Assembly: GCA_964474755.1 (NCBI GenBank) | Contig: CAYYUG010000008.1 | Coordinates: 19,725 to 83,724, forward strand | Origin: GCA-2717185 sp964474755 | GTDB lineage: Bacteria > Pseudomonadota > Alphaproteobacteria > UBA8366 > GCA-2717185 | Direction: 5' to 3' | DNA length: 64,000 bases | In this document: positions 27,362 to 36,825 of the stretch, one piece after another | Position numbering within the stretch: position 1 is the stretch's first letter | How the letters are laid out: every line of letters begins with the position of its first letter | Program-made: the position numbers and the translations under genes | Notes under the pieces: generated by a model | Databases searched by the model: none | What the model saw: only the letters and a program-made list of their open reading frames with translations | What the model was told of the DNA's origin: nothing

Positions 27362-28192
27362 ATGTTGGCCGCGACAAAATCTGAAACCGTTACCGCACCT
27401 GTCACATTCTCTGTCGATACAGGTAAGACCCCGGTCACCCTGGTTACCAAACCTGGCGTGCCTCAAATTCCCCCTAGCAACGAGTATGAATCGCACGACG
27501 TTGACATCGTCAACGCGCGTCCGAATGCCGACCGGTTCGACCTCGATCGCCAGGGGTTCGCTTTTAAGAAATATGACAGTGCAGTCCAGGATTTTTTCGA
27601 CGATGACGAGGTCCGTGCTGTCTACTACCCAGAGATGGAGCAGTTGGTTGCGCAGGCGGTGGGTGCAGCCAAGGTCATTGTATTTGATCATACAATCCGC
27701 CTACAGGACGAAGCGGCGCGGGTCGCGCGGGAGGTCCGCGGGCCGGTCAATGGTGTGCATAACGATTTTACGGTTAATTCCGCGCGGCACCGAGTACGCG
27801 ACCTGTTACCGGCGGACGAAGCCGAAGCGCGGCTGCAAAAGCGATTCGGCTCAATCAATATCTGGCGGCCGTTGCGCGAGCCAGTGCAGAACCGGCATCT
27901 CGTAATTTGTGGATATGGCGATATGGATGACGCTAATCTGATTGCTTCTGAGAGGCACTATGGCGATCGGATCGGCGGCGTCTATCGACTGACTTATAAC
28001 CCGGCTCAGCGCTGGCACTATTTCCCTGACATGATGTGTAATGAGGTCATCCTGCTGAAATGCTTCGACTCGCTGACCGATGGTACCGCCCGCTGGACGG
28101 CGCACGGCTCGTTTAACGACCCGAATGCGCCGGCGGACGCCGCGGGTCGCGAGAGCATCGAGATCCGGACCCTGTATTTCTTCGATGACTGA
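27362..28192 (+). CDS. CmcJ/NvfI family oxidoreductase
   Basis: A 276-residue protein with the conserved GVHNDFT (H133, D135), INIWRPL, and WHYFPDMMCNEVILLKCFDS, then an H-G-S-F segment, typical of the CmcJ/NvfI (cephamycin methoxylase subunit P8-related) family of non-haem iron proteins. The HxD and later His make it a probable Fe(II)/2-oxoglutarate-type oxygenase, but its physiological substrate is unknown. It starts 11 bp after the epimerase gene, so it may be co-transcribed with the pathway pair even though no role in that pathway is known. It ends one base before the convergent MFS gene. Confidence 0.85.
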   Translation: MLAATKSETVTAPVTFSVDTGKTPVTLVTKPGVPQIPPSNEYESHDVDIVNARPNADRFDLDRQGFAFKKYDSAVQDFFDDDEVRAVYYPEMEQLVAQAVGAAKVIVFDHTIRLQDEAARVAREVRGPVNGVHNDFTVNSARHRVRDLLPADEAEARLQKRFGSINIWRPLREPVQNRHLVICGYGDMDDANLIASERHYGDRIGGVYRLTYNPAQRWHYFPDMMCNEVILLKCFDSLTDGTARWTAHGSFNDPNAPADAAGRESIEIRTLYFFDD

Positions 28193-29416
28193 TTAGTTGC
28201 CGGCGGAAACGGTTACAACCCGGCCACCACGCAATTGCGTCACGCTAGCAACGCAGAGCAAATACATAACTGCGCCCGCGAAGAACACGCCGCGATACTG
28301 GCCGCCATCCATCAACCAGCCAAACAGCAGCGGCGCCAAGGCGCCACCCAGGTCGAGACCGGAATAAACGAACCCGAACACCTTTCCGGTCGCACCTTCC
28401 GGCGCTGCAGCCCGAACCAGGATATCGCGGGAGGCATGGGTCACACCGCTGCAGAAACCAACGCAGCCGAGTAGCACGATGTTGATCACCATCGGCAGAG
28501 CGAAAAATGCGACGGCCGCTATACTGACTGCGCAGAGGAACAGACCGATGCCGGCAATCAGCGCGTGCCTTTGATAGCGGTCGGCGAGCTCGCCGCCAAT
28601 CAGGTTACCCACCGCGGAAGCGCCGAGATATGCGGTCATACCTGCCGTCGCCAACGCTAGGGGTGCTTTGTAAATTTCAATAAACGCTGTGCTGGAAAAG
28701 CTTTGAATGCCGATCATCGCCGCAGAGACAAGCGCAAAATAAGTAAATGCAGCCATCAGGGGTCTACTGAGAATGAGGCTCAGATAGAAGCGTACACCAG
28801 GTATCGTTGTCGCTTCGGGCGTCCCCACGGGCATGCGAAGTACCGCGCGATAGCGGTAAATCAGCGAAGCAGCGACAAGACCTATCAATCCAGCCGTCAT
28901 CAAGGCGACCCGCCATCCCGCTACGCTGGCAACGCCGTAAAAAATCACGATAGGAGACAATACGTAGCCGCAGCTTCCAGCAAAACCATGTACTGCGTAG
29001 GCCCGTCCCATACGTCGCGGGTCCACTTTAGCGGACAGGATAGAAAGGTCCGCCGGGTGGAAGACGCTGTTGCCAACAGCCGCGATCATGGTGAGCGGCA
29101 ACAACATCCAATAACTCGATACTAACCCCATGAGGAAGACGCAGATTGCCATCGTGGAGACGCCAAACAGCATCAGCCGATCGCCACCATAGCGGTCCAC
29201 AAGAACTCCAGCGAAGGACTGACAAATTCCTGATGTCCCGTACAACACCGTTACGAGCAGGCCCAATTCTGTGTAGCTCACATCGAACTCCGCCTTGAGC
29301 AGCGGAAAGAGCGGCGCTAACGAAATCTGATAGAAATGCGACATCAGATGCGCGAATCCAACGAGCGCTATAATCAGGCCATCGGAGCGCTCCGGCTGTG
29401 AGGTTGCTTCTGCCAT
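28193..29416 (-). CDS. MFS transporter
   Basis: A 407-residue membrane protein with around twelve hydrophobic segments. It carries the loop DRYGGDRLMLFG (motif A-like) near residues 74-85 and its repeat ELADRYQRHALIAG in the second half. It is followed on the minus strand by nothing coupled and preceded 12 bp upstream by the ThDP enzyme gene, so the transporter and that enzyme form an operon; uptake of that enzyme's substrate is a reasonable guess. Confidence 0.88.
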   Translation of the reverse strand: MAEATSQPERSDGLIIALVGFAHLMSHFYQISLAPLFPLLKAEFDVSYTELGLLVTVLYGTSGICQSFAGVLVDRYGGDRLMLFGVSTMAICVFLMGLVSSYWMLLPLTMIAAVGNSVFHPADLSILSAKVDPRRMGRAYAVHGFAGSCGYVLSPIVIFYGVASVAGWRVALMTAGLIGLVAASLIYRYRAVLRMPVGTPEATTIPGVRFYLSLILSRPLMAAFTYFALVSAAMIGIQSFSSTAFIEIYKAPLALATAGMTAYLGASAVGNLIGGELADRYQRHALIAGIGLFLCAVSIAAVAFFALPMVINIVLLGCVGFCSGVTHASRDILVRAAAPEGATGKVFGFVYSGLDLGGALAPLLFGWLMDGGQYRGVFFAGAVMYLLCVASVTQLRGGRVVTVSAGN

Positions 29417-29428
29417 TAGGTTCGCCCG

Positions 29429-31048
29429 TTATGCGCCCCGCACCTTAGGCAGCATCAGAAACGGCCAAGGACTTGGAACATCGCCCATAGGAACTTCAAT
29501 GATCGCCGGCCGCTCCATTGTCAGTGCCTTCTTGATGGTACCTTCCAACAGTTCCGGCTTTTCGGCTCGCAGGCCGACGGCGCCAAAACTTTCCGCATAT
29601 GCGACAAAATCCGGATTAGTCAATTCACTGGCGATTACTTTGTTATCATACATCTGCTGCTGAATTCGCCGAACATTGCCGTAGGCTCCGTCGGTGAAAA
29701 CAATCGTAACCAAGTTAATACCGTGATGAACGGCGGTCGCAATCTCGTTACCGGTAAACAGGAACCCTCCATCACCAGAGACGGAAACCACAGGCTCGTC
29801 CGGTTTCGCGACCTTAACGCCAAGTGCCGTCGCATAGCCCCAACCGAGTGTACCCATATAGCCAGAGGAAACGAAGGTGCGCGGCTTATATGTCGGGTAG
29901 GCTAGACGGCTGACATATCCAGGCTGTGTCAGCTCGTCGACATAAATACCATCTTCGCCAAGTGCTTCACGAATTGCCGCGAGCCAATCGATCTGCGGCG
30001 TTAAGCCGCCGACCTCTTCCGCGAGCGCATCCGCCGTCTCCGCGATCCTCTGCCAGCGCTTCCGCTGCACGTTGCGCCCTTCGAGTGCGGAGACGAGCCT
30101 GCCAGTTTCCGTCGCGGCATCGCCGATGATCGCAATATCTGCCGGAGCAATCCGGATCACCTCCTCCGGATCGATATCAATCCGGAGAACTTTCAGATTG
30201 TCGTCGACCCCCCAGCCCTGAAGCTGTGCACTCAGCCGCGTTCCGATGCCAATGACCAAATCGATCTCCGGCCATAGGCGGTGCCCGAAGGGACCATTTT
30301 GTGCCAGCGGATGACGACCATCTAGTACACCTTGCCCGTTACGGTAACATACAACCGGCGCCTCGAGCCGCTCAGCCAGAGCTTGGACCTCCTTACTAGC
30401 ACCCTGTGCGCCACCGCCGACGACGATCAGGATATGCTCGGATTGATCGATCAGCGCCGCTGCGCCCAAAATATCTTCCTTATCAGCCTGCGGCACCGCG
30501 ACCGGTTCTGCCGTCTTGATACTTCCTACATCGGCTTTGTCGTTCCAAACATCCATCGGGACTTCGATGCCGACGGGCCGTGGCCGTCCTGATAGCATCT
30601 CCTGGAACGCTGTTGTTAACTGAGACGATGCATCAACTGCGGAAGAGATGCGGCCGGACCATTTTGTCAGTCGCGACATGATACCCATTTGGTCCGGCAA
30701 CTCATGCAGTTGACCATACCCTTTGCCTATCGCTGACGTGGCAACCTCGCCCGCGAGACAAAGCACTGGCGCGCCGGTCGCATAGGCTGTTGCCAAGGCC
30801 GACGTGGTATTCAAAAACCCTGGTCCAGGCACGACAGCGAAGGCTTGTGGTTTGCCAGTCGCCAGTGCAGCGCCGAGTGCCATGTAGGCCACGCCCTGCT
30901 CGTGCCGCGCGTTAATCGCCCGGATGCCGCTGTCATAGAGAGCAGCGAAAAATGGGTCGTTTTGGATGCCAGGAAGACAGAACAGCGTGCCGACACCGTT
31001 TACGGCGAGCCCCTCGACTACGATTTCCGCTGCTGATTTCACTGCCAT
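29429..31048 (-). CDS. Thiamine pyrophosphate-dependent enzyme (acetolactate synthase/benzoylformate decarboxylase-like)
   Basis: A 539-residue ThDP enzyme with the three-domain order PYR, central, PP. The N-terminal domain contains the activating glutamate region NARHEQGVAYMA, and the C-terminal domain the ThDP/metal motif SGDGGFLFTGNEI with the later DGAYGN. It resembles acetolactate synthase or oxalyl-CoA decarboxylase-type enzymes but has no regulatory subunit, so a decarboxylase acting on a 2-oxo acid is likely. It is coupled with an MFS transporter (12 bp). Confidence 0.9.
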   Translation of the reverse strand: MAVKSAAEIVVEGLAVNGVGTLFCLPGIQNDPFFAALYDSGIRAINARHEQGVAYMALGAALATGKPQAFAVVPGPGFLNTTSALATAYATGAPVLCLAGEVATSAIGKGYGQLHELPDQMGIMSRLTKWSGRISSAVDASSQLTTAFQEMLSGRPRPVGIEVPMDVWNDKADVGSIKTAEPVAVPQADKEDILGAAALIDQSEHILIVVGGGAQGASKEVQALAERLEAPVVCYRNGQGVLDGRHPLAQNGPFGHRLWPEIDLVIGIGTRLSAQLQGWGVDDNLKVLRIDIDPEEVIRIAPADIAIIGDAATETGRLVSALEGRNVQRKRWQRIAETADALAEEVGGLTPQIDWLAAIREALGEDGIYVDELTQPGYVSRLAYPTYKPRTFVSSGYMGTLGWGYATALGVKVAKPDEPVVSVSGDGGFLFTGNEIATAVHHGINLVTIVFTDGAYGNVRRIQQQMYDNKVIASELTNPDFVAYAESFGAVGLRAEKPELLEGTIKKALTMERPAIIEVPMGDVPSPWPFLMLPKVRGA

Positions 31049-31182
31049 AATTCGAGCCCCCCCTTAATCACGCGGCCTTTGATTCTTCTATACCGCCTGG
31101 AACGACACGCACATGCAAGTTTTCGTTGCCGTACCGGCATATGAGAACGATCATGACGCTCCTAACCGGAAGGAATGACGAT

Positions 31183-32790
31183 ATGCTCGAACTCACCAAC
31201 GCGGATTGGTCATTGGGTGGTCGGTCGACCGTACGGTCGTTAAACGGAATAGTCGCCGCAGCCCATCCGCTCGCCGCAAACGCCGGCGCGGAAATGCTGC
31301 GCCGTGGGGGCAATGCCTTCGACGCCGTCGCCGCAACCGCAGCGGCACTCAACGTCGTCGAGCCCTTCATGTCGGGACTAGCGGGTGCTGGCGCAGCGAC
31401 GTATTTGTACGCGGATACGGGTGAGGTTTCCTGCATCGATTTCATTCCACCAGCCCCGGCGGGTTTGAAGTCGGCCGAGATGGATGGTGAAGTGACGCAA
31501 ACCGGACCCCTGGCGCCCTGCACGCCGGGTAACCTAGCAGGCTGGCATGAGCTGCAGAGCCGTTTCGGCAAACTCAGCTTCGCCGATGTGCTTCAGCCGG
31601 CCATAAAACTGGCATCAGACGGCTACCCAATTTCAAATTTTTTCATCGCCGAGACTAACGACCATAAAGATCGCATCAAGGATCCAGAGTGGCACCGGGT
31701 GTTCCAGCCTAACTGCGGCTGGAAGCCAGGTGATGTGCTGAAATTGACGGATCTTGCCGGTACCCTGGGGATGATAGCTGAACGGGGCATCGAGTATCTC
31801 TATGGCGGCGAACTCGGCGAAAAGCTGGACCGGCATATGAAAGGGGCCGGCGGCGTCATCGCGCTGAGTGACCTAGAAGCGGTCGCCCCGCTCCACGAAA
31901 CCCCCGTCAAAACAGCCTATCGAGACCGCTTGATCCATGTTCCGCCACCGCCTGCAGAGTCATTTCAGTTCCTGCTCGCCCTGCGCATTCTGGATTCCTT
32001 CGATATAGGCTCGCTCGGTCTGCTCAGCGCACCACATCTCGACATCGTCTTCCGGGCGATACGAATTGCTGCGGGTTTACGGATCCAAAATAATCGCTGT
32101 AGCCCAAAAGACGCGGACGCGCTGTTAGCAGATGTAAGCACGCATGTTGCCCGGGCCGCCGATGGCGTTCCTGTCACCGGCCCCACGGAAAAATGGTCCA
32201 ACGACGCCGACTTCACCGCAGATGCCCCAAAGGAAAATACCACTTCTATGTCGATTGCCGACGCTGACGGCAACATGGTCTGCCTGACGCAAAGCCTTGG
32301 TTCTGCTTATGGTTCCGGCGTCATGGTTCCTGGCACCGGCATGATCCTGAATAATTTCCTGAATTGGACGGATCTCGATCCGGCTTCCCCCAACGCCCTT
32401 GAGCCTGGCCAACGCATGGCTATGTGCTTAGCGCCATCGATCTCAACCCGCGACGGCAAAGGCGTGCTGGCGCTCGGTACGCCAGGTAGCTACGGCATCC
32501 TGCAGACCCAGGTTCAGGCGATGGTCGGACATCTGGATTTCGGCCTAGATATCCAGGCAGCGATCGACATGCCACGCGCACGTTTGTGGGACGGCAGGCA
32601 AATCTATCTGGAGCGCCGGGTGGCCCATCCCGTTTGCGTCGAACTCTCTGCCCTCGGCCATGAAGTTTCGCTGCTGCCGGAATATTCGTGGCGCACTGGA
32701 GGCATGCAAGCAGTTGCGCGCGACCCCGAAAGCGGCACATTGGCCGGCGCGGCCGACAATCGGCGTGACGGCGCTGTAATTCCAGCCTAG
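31183..32790 (+). CDS. Gamma-glutamyltransferase family protein (Ntn hydrolase)
   Basis: About 535 residues, the usual length of a precursor that self-cleaves into two subunits. The cleavage/catalytic threonine lies near residue 353 (ENTTSMSIAD), and the N-terminal segment IVAAAHPLAANAGAEMLRRGGNAFDA is typical. No signal peptide is obvious, so unlike many GGTs it may stay cytoplasmic. ATG 31183 has GGAAGGA upstream; starts at TTG 31126 or ATG 31141 are less likely. It forms a pair with the DUF2817 peptidase 11 bp downstream, suggesting hydrolysis of gamma-glutamyl or peptide amides. Confidence 0.87.
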   Translation: MLELTNADWSLGGRSTVRSLNGIVAAAHPLAANAGAEMLRRGGNAFDAVAATAAALNVVEPFMSGLAGAGAATYLYADTGEVSCIDFIPPAPAGLKSAEMDGEVTQTGPLAPCTPGNLAGWHELQSRFGKLSFADVLQPAIKLASDGYPISNFFIAETNDHKDRIKDPEWHRVFQPNCGWKPGDVLKLTDLAGTLGMIAERGIEYLYGGELGEKLDRHMKGAGGVIALSDLEAVAPLHETPVKTAYRDRLIHVPPPPAESFQFLLALRILDSFDIGSLGLLSAPHLDIVFRAIRIAAGLRIQNNRCSPKDADALLADVSTHVARAADGVPVTGPTEKWSNDADFTADAPKENTTSMSIADADGNMVCLTQSLGSAYGSGVMVPGTGMILNNFLNWTDLDPASPNALEPGQRMAMCLAPSISTRDGKGVLALGTPGSYGILQTQVQAMVGHLDFGLDIQAAIDMPRARLWDGRQIYLERRVAHPVCVELSALGHEVSLLPEYSWRTGGMQAVARDPESGTLAGAADNRRDGAVIPA

Positions 32791-32801
32791 GACAAGCGGA
32801 T

Positions 32802-33881
32802 ATGGATAAGTATTTCTCTATTGACTACGCGGAAGCCCGAGCCAAGTTTCTCGCCGCTGTCGAAAAAGCCAACGTGTCGCTATGGCAATTCGACCATCCC
32901 ATGGCAGGACCAAATAGTGAGGCGCTTGGCACTGACATCGCTTGGCTTGGCGACAGCGATGCCCAGAATATTGTCGTAGCGGGCTCTGCAACACACGGAA
33001 TCGAAGGGTTCTGCGGATCCGCCTGCCAGACCGGGTTCCTGACGGAGAATTGGAAGGACCGACTCCAAACTGGAACCGCATTGTTGTTGGTACATGCCAA
33101 CAACCCACATGGCTTCGCACATCAGCGGCGGGTCAACGAGGACAATATCGATCTCAACCGTAATTTCATCGATTTCGACGCGGGACTGCCAGACAGCCCC
33201 GGCTACCCTGAACTTCACCCGGCTCTTGTGCCGGAAGCGTGGGACGGACCGGCCCGTAACAAAGCCGACGCGGCAATCGCCGCCTATAAGGTGCGCGAAG
33301 GTTTAGCGGCATTCCAGCAAGTCACGTCGCGCGGCCAATACACTTTCCCCGATGGCCTGTTCTATGGGGGCACAGGACCAAGCTGGTCGCGACACACCAT
33401 CGAAAAATTTGCCCACGAACATCTAGCTCATGCTGCACGCATCGCATTGGTCGACTTCCATACTGGTCTCGGGCCGCGCGGCTATGGCGAGATTATTGGC
33501 CGCGGCGGCCCTGGCGATCCCCAATACGAACGCACGATCGCCTGGTACGGTCCAGATGTGAAAAGCGCCGCGGTCGGCAATTCAGCATCGGTGCGGCTTA
33601 GCGGCACCATCGATTTCGGCTACCGTCGCGCCTGTCCTGCAGCGGAGCAAACCGCAATCACACTCGAATTCGGGACGCTGCCGCTGGAGGAAGTACATGA
33701 AGCTATCCGCGCCGATAATTGGCTTTATGCAAAAGGCGGCGCCGAAGCCTCCCCACATTTCAAAGCGATCAAAGCAAATATGCGCGCGGCCTTTTATGGC
33801 GAGGATAGTCAATGGAAAGCCAACATCTGGGCCCGAGGCCAGGAGATCGTTAAACAAGCGCTGGAGGGCGTGAATACCTGA
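32802..33881 (+). CDS. DUF2817/M14-like zinc carboxypeptidase family protein
   Basis: A 359-residue protein. The M14-type zinc site appears as THGIEG (H..E) and a later DFHTGLG histidine, with NEDNIDLNRNF between them carrying the substrate-binding asparagine/arginine. A glutamate in the late segment ITLEFGTLPLEEV could be the general base. It is likely an exo- or amidopeptidase, perhaps N-acyl amide or peptide specific. It is coupled to the gamma-glutamyltransferase gene (11 bp). Confidence 0.88.
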   Translation: MDKYFSIDYAEARAKFLAAVEKANVSLWQFDHPMAGPNSEALGTDIAWLGDSDAQNIVVAGSATHGIEGFCGSACQTGFLTENWKDRLQTGTALLLVHANNPHGFAHQRRVNEDNIDLNRNFIDFDAGLPDSPGYPELHPALVPEAWDGPARNKADAAIAAYKVREGLAAFQQVTSRGQYTFPDGLFYGGTGPSWSRHTIEKFAHEHLAHAARIALVDFHTGLGPRGYGEIIGRGGPGDPQYERTIAWYGPDVKSAAVGNSASVRLSGTIDFGYRRACPAAEQTAITLEFGTLPLEEVHEAIRADNWLYAKGGAEASPHFKAIKANMRAAFYGEDSQWKANIWARGQEIVKQALEGVNT

Positions 33882-34239
33882 CCAGTTCCTACCAATCCAA
33901 AAACGCTTTGAACACGACCTCATCGTAAATACGTTTAGTTCGACATAACAACTAAGTAATAGCAGCATAGATGGTGGGTTCGAGGTGTTAGATGACCATT
34001 TAGCAAACCATCTCCTGGAAAAGCGCATTGAGTGCGGTGTTTCCTACCTCGCGGCAGTGGAACCTGTGGACGTTTCCCGAGGATAAATTTCTTCGCGCTA
34101 AGTCGGATGATTTGCTCCCGATATATGAAGAGAATCTGGAATAGTCGTCCGCCCGCCAGAAATAACAATCTCACTGTCTTAAACTTTCAATGCAATGATA
34201 TGCTCCGACTAGGGAGTCAAAAATGACCGGGGGGTAATT
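33882..34239. other. Intergenic region, possible decayed coding fragment
   Basis: About 358 bases between the DUF2817 gene and the aminotransferase. A frame in the plus direction ending at a TAG near 34144 (segment WNLWTFPEDKFLRAKSDDLL) looks protein-like but has no start signal and an upstream stop. No repeat, hairpin or known family was seen. A promoter for the aminotransferase gene probably lies here. Confidence 0.4.
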
Positions 34240-35619
34240 ATGTCTATAGCCAACACCTATGCTGGCTCAAACGAAGCCGCGTTGCGGGAGGCCGGTAGCA
34301 AGCACGTCTTTATGCACGCATCGCCATATCGTGCGCTCGCCAAAGATATGGGCAAACGAATTCTAGTCGAAGGCAAAGGTTGCATCGTCAAGGATATTGA
34401 CGGCAACGAATTTATCGACGCGTTGGCCGGGCTTTGGCTGGTCAATGTAGGTCATGGCCGACCGGAAATCGGCGAAGCAATGGCAAAGCAGGCGGGAGCG
34501 CTAGCCTACGCCAGTTCAACCCAGGCGACTACGATACCGGCAATTCAGCTGGCTACCCATCTGGCGGAGATTACACCGGGCGATCTTGGAACGGCCTTCT
34601 TCTGTTCCGGTGGGTCAGAGGCGGTGGAGTCGGCGATCAAAATCGCGCGGCAATTCCACTACCACAATGGAGAACCGAAGCGGCAAAAAGTGATTGGTCG
34701 GCGCGGTTCCTATCACGGCGCGACCTATGGTGCGATGAGCGTCAGCGGCACACGGCCGAACGCTGAACCCTATCACAGTCCCTTCATGCACGGAGTGCTG
34801 CACGCCTCGCCACCCTATTGCTATCGCTGTGATTTCCGGCAGACCTATCCGGCCTGTGATTTGCTATGCGCTGATCAAATCGACCAGATGATCCGCTATG
34901 AAAGTCCAGAGACTGTCGCTGCAGTCATTGCCGAACCGGTCTCCGCCTCGAACGGCATTGTCATACCGCCGGAAGGTTACTGGAAGCGGCTACGCGAAAT
35001 CTGCGACGAGCATGGCGTATTGCTGATCACAGATGAGGTCATCAACGGTTTCGGGCGCACTGGCAAGATGTTCGCTTCAGAACATTGGGATCTAGTTGGC
35101 GATATCCTGACGATGGCCAAGGGCCTTTCGAGTGGCTACGCGCCCATCGGCGCCGTAATGTGCCGGCCACATGTGGTAGGCGCGTTTGAGGGCGATAATA
35201 AACTTACCCATCTGCTGACCTATGGTGGACACGCCGCCGCTTGCGCCGCTGCGTTGGCTAATATCACGATAATTGAGAATGAAGGGCTAGTCGACAATTC
35301 AGCCAAGATGGGGGCCCATCTGCTGGAGGGGCTGAATAGCTTGCGCGACCACCCAACCCTAGGCGACGTGCGGGGCCTCGGCCTGATCGCTGGGGTTGAA
35401 CTGATCAAAGATAGAGAAACAAAAGAGAAGTTCGCCGAATCGAGCGCCGAGATCAAATATTTGAATTCGGGGTTACTAGATCGTGGCCTGCTGACGCGAG
35501 CCAGCCACATCATCTCACTCTCACCACCACTTTGCATCACAAAAGAAGAAGTTGAGCGCGTCGTCGCCATCATCGAGGATGCGATTAGCGACCTGGAACG
35601 GAAGTTCGGCTACACCTGA
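34240..35619 (+). CDS. Class III (omega) aspartate aminotransferase family protein
   Basis: A 459-residue fold-type I PLP enzyme. The Schiff-base lysine is K294 (TMAKGLSSGYAPIGAV), with D265 in LLITDEVINGFGRTG holding the pyridine nitrogen, and GSEAVESAIKIAR forming the phosphate-binding region. A cysteine-rich C-Y-R-C...C..L-C segment (residues 194-210) is seen in one subgroup of these enzymes. They transfer amino groups from omega-amines or amino acids to pyruvate or 2-oxoglutarate. Exact substrate unknown. Confidence 0.93.
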   Translation: MSIANTYAGSNEAALREAGSKHVFMHASPYRALAKDMGKRILVEGKGCIVKDIDGNEFIDALAGLWLVNVGHGRPEIGEAMAKQAGALAYASSTQATTIPAIQLATHLAEITPGDLGTAFFCSGGSEAVESAIKIARQFHYHNGEPKRQKVIGRRGSYHGATYGAMSVSGTRPNAEPYHSPFMHGVLHASPPYCYRCDFRQTYPACDLLCADQIDQMIRYESPETVAAVIAEPVSASNGIVIPPEGYWKRLREICDEHGVLLITDEVINGFGRTGKMFASEHWDLVGDILTMAKGLSSGYAPIGAVMCRPHVVGAFEGDNKLTHLLTYGGHAAACAAALANITIIENEGLVDNSAKMGAHLLEGLNSLRDHPTLGDVRGLGLIAGVELIKDRETKEKFAESSAEIKYLNSGLLDRGLLTRASHIISLSPPLCITKEEVERVVAIIEDAISDLERKFGYT

Positions 35620-36004
35620 CGGTACCCCTATTTCGTCAGCGCCTTTTCGACCTTTTTCAGCGCGTCAAGCAGCGTATCCCGCTGATACCTACCCATGGAC
35701 GGTTGCCCAGTCAGAAGCTCCGAGCAAAATTCCAGTATGGACCAAAAGATGATGATTTAGCGGAAATTCTGCATCACGATGATCCTCAACTGTCTTTAAA
35801 AACTTTATGAAGAGACCATCATTTTAGCCCGCACGTCGAAGGACAAGTTGCACATAAATAAACCCTTGTTGACCTGGTTCGGAAACCTTACTGCGATTTC
35901 GGCTTTGTCATGGATCGTGTTTGATACGTTTCATCGTACTGCTCCTCTTTGACAAGCTGTACAATTGCGCCTTTCACAAAACAATATTGCCCCTGGTCAA
36001 AGAG
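35620..36004. other. Intergenic region with possible minus-strand gene remnant
   Basis: About 385 bases between convergent genes. A minus-strand frame ending near 35628 reads GQPSMGRYQRDTLLDALKK with a plausible protein C-terminus, and a plus-strand frame ends at a TGA near 35953 with a hydrophobic tail, but neither has a start or a recognised family. These are probably relics rather than genes. Confidence 0.35.
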
Positions 36005-36811
36005 TTATCCGTTGCCACCATCGAGCCAGGTAGCAGAGCGGCCACGATCGATCGGGATCGCCGCGCCGGTGATATCGCTAGCCTCCTCGCGGCACAGAAA
36101 GGCGACTAGATTGGCGACGCGGGCGGGTTCGATATAACCCGTCGTCTGACCGCGACGGCGCAGATACTCGCCCCTCGCTTCGTCAAAATTAAGGCCAGTC
36201 TCCTCGGCCAATTCGCCAATTTTAATCTCCGTATTCGGCGTTAGCACCGAACCCGGACAGATCGCATTGCATGTAATGTTCGGTTCCAAGCGCGTCTCTG
36301 CGGCCGTGGCCCGCGTGATGCCAAGCATCGCCGTCTTCGCCATAACATAGTCAGCTCGGCCAGACCGGGCCGCTAGCCCCAGCACCGACGAAAAATTGAC
36401 AATCCGTCCCCAGCCACGCTGGCGCATGCTAGGCAAGACGTTCTGTGTCAGCAGAAAAGGGGCCGTGACGTTGACCGCCAGCGCATGGTTCCAGTCTTTG
36501 CGGTTGAAATTATCAATGTTGTGGAAATAGCGAATAACCGCATTGTTAACGAGAATATCGACCGATCCAAAGGCATCTTCCGTCGCTCGGGTTAGCGCGT
36601 CGACATCGCTTTCCATCCCCAAATCTGCACCGTTGTATCGAACATCGACGCCATGCTCTTCAGCCAAGGCCGCGCGGTCCTTTTCGATCGCGTCAGCATC
36701 GCCGAAACCATTCAACATTACGTTGCAGCCTTCGACCGCTAGCGCTCTCGCGATGGCTTGGCCAATTCCGCGCGTTGATCCAGTAACCAACGCGGCTTTC
36801 CCCTTCGACAT
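36005..36811 (-). CDS. SDR family oxidoreductase (3-hydroxybutyrate dehydrogenase-like)
   Basis: A 268-residue short-chain dehydrogenase. TGSTRGIGQAIA binds NAD(P), NNAVIRYF lies after beta-4, and ADYVMAK gives the catalytic Tyr-x3-Lys; FSSVLGLAARSG supplies Ser. The 24-residue insertion near ETGLNFDEARGEYL resembles 3-hydroxybutyrate dehydrogenase, but assignment is by resemblance only. It precedes the broken iron-sulfur gene on the same strand, 14 bp apart, so the two may once have formed an operon. Confidence 0.9.
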   Translation of the reverse strand: MSKGKAALVTGSTRGIGQAIARALAVEGCNVMLNGFGDADAIEKDRAALAEEHGVDVRYNGADLGMESDVDALTRATEDAFGSVDILVNNAVIRYFHNIDNFNRKDWNHALAVNVTAPFLLTQNVLPSMRQRGWGRIVNFSSVLGLAARSGRADYVMAKTAMLGITRATAAETRLEPNITCNAICPGSVLTPNTEIKIGELAEETGLNFDEARGEYLRRRGQTTGYIEPARVANLVAFLCREEASDITGAAIPIDRGRSATWLDGGNG

Positions 36812-36825
36812 AGCGCCTCACTTTT

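Noticed and set aside
31126..31182. Longer start for the gamma-glutamyltransferase
   Set aside because: The TTG at 31126 and ATG 31141 lack a good ribosome-binding site; GGAAGGA precedes ATG 31183.
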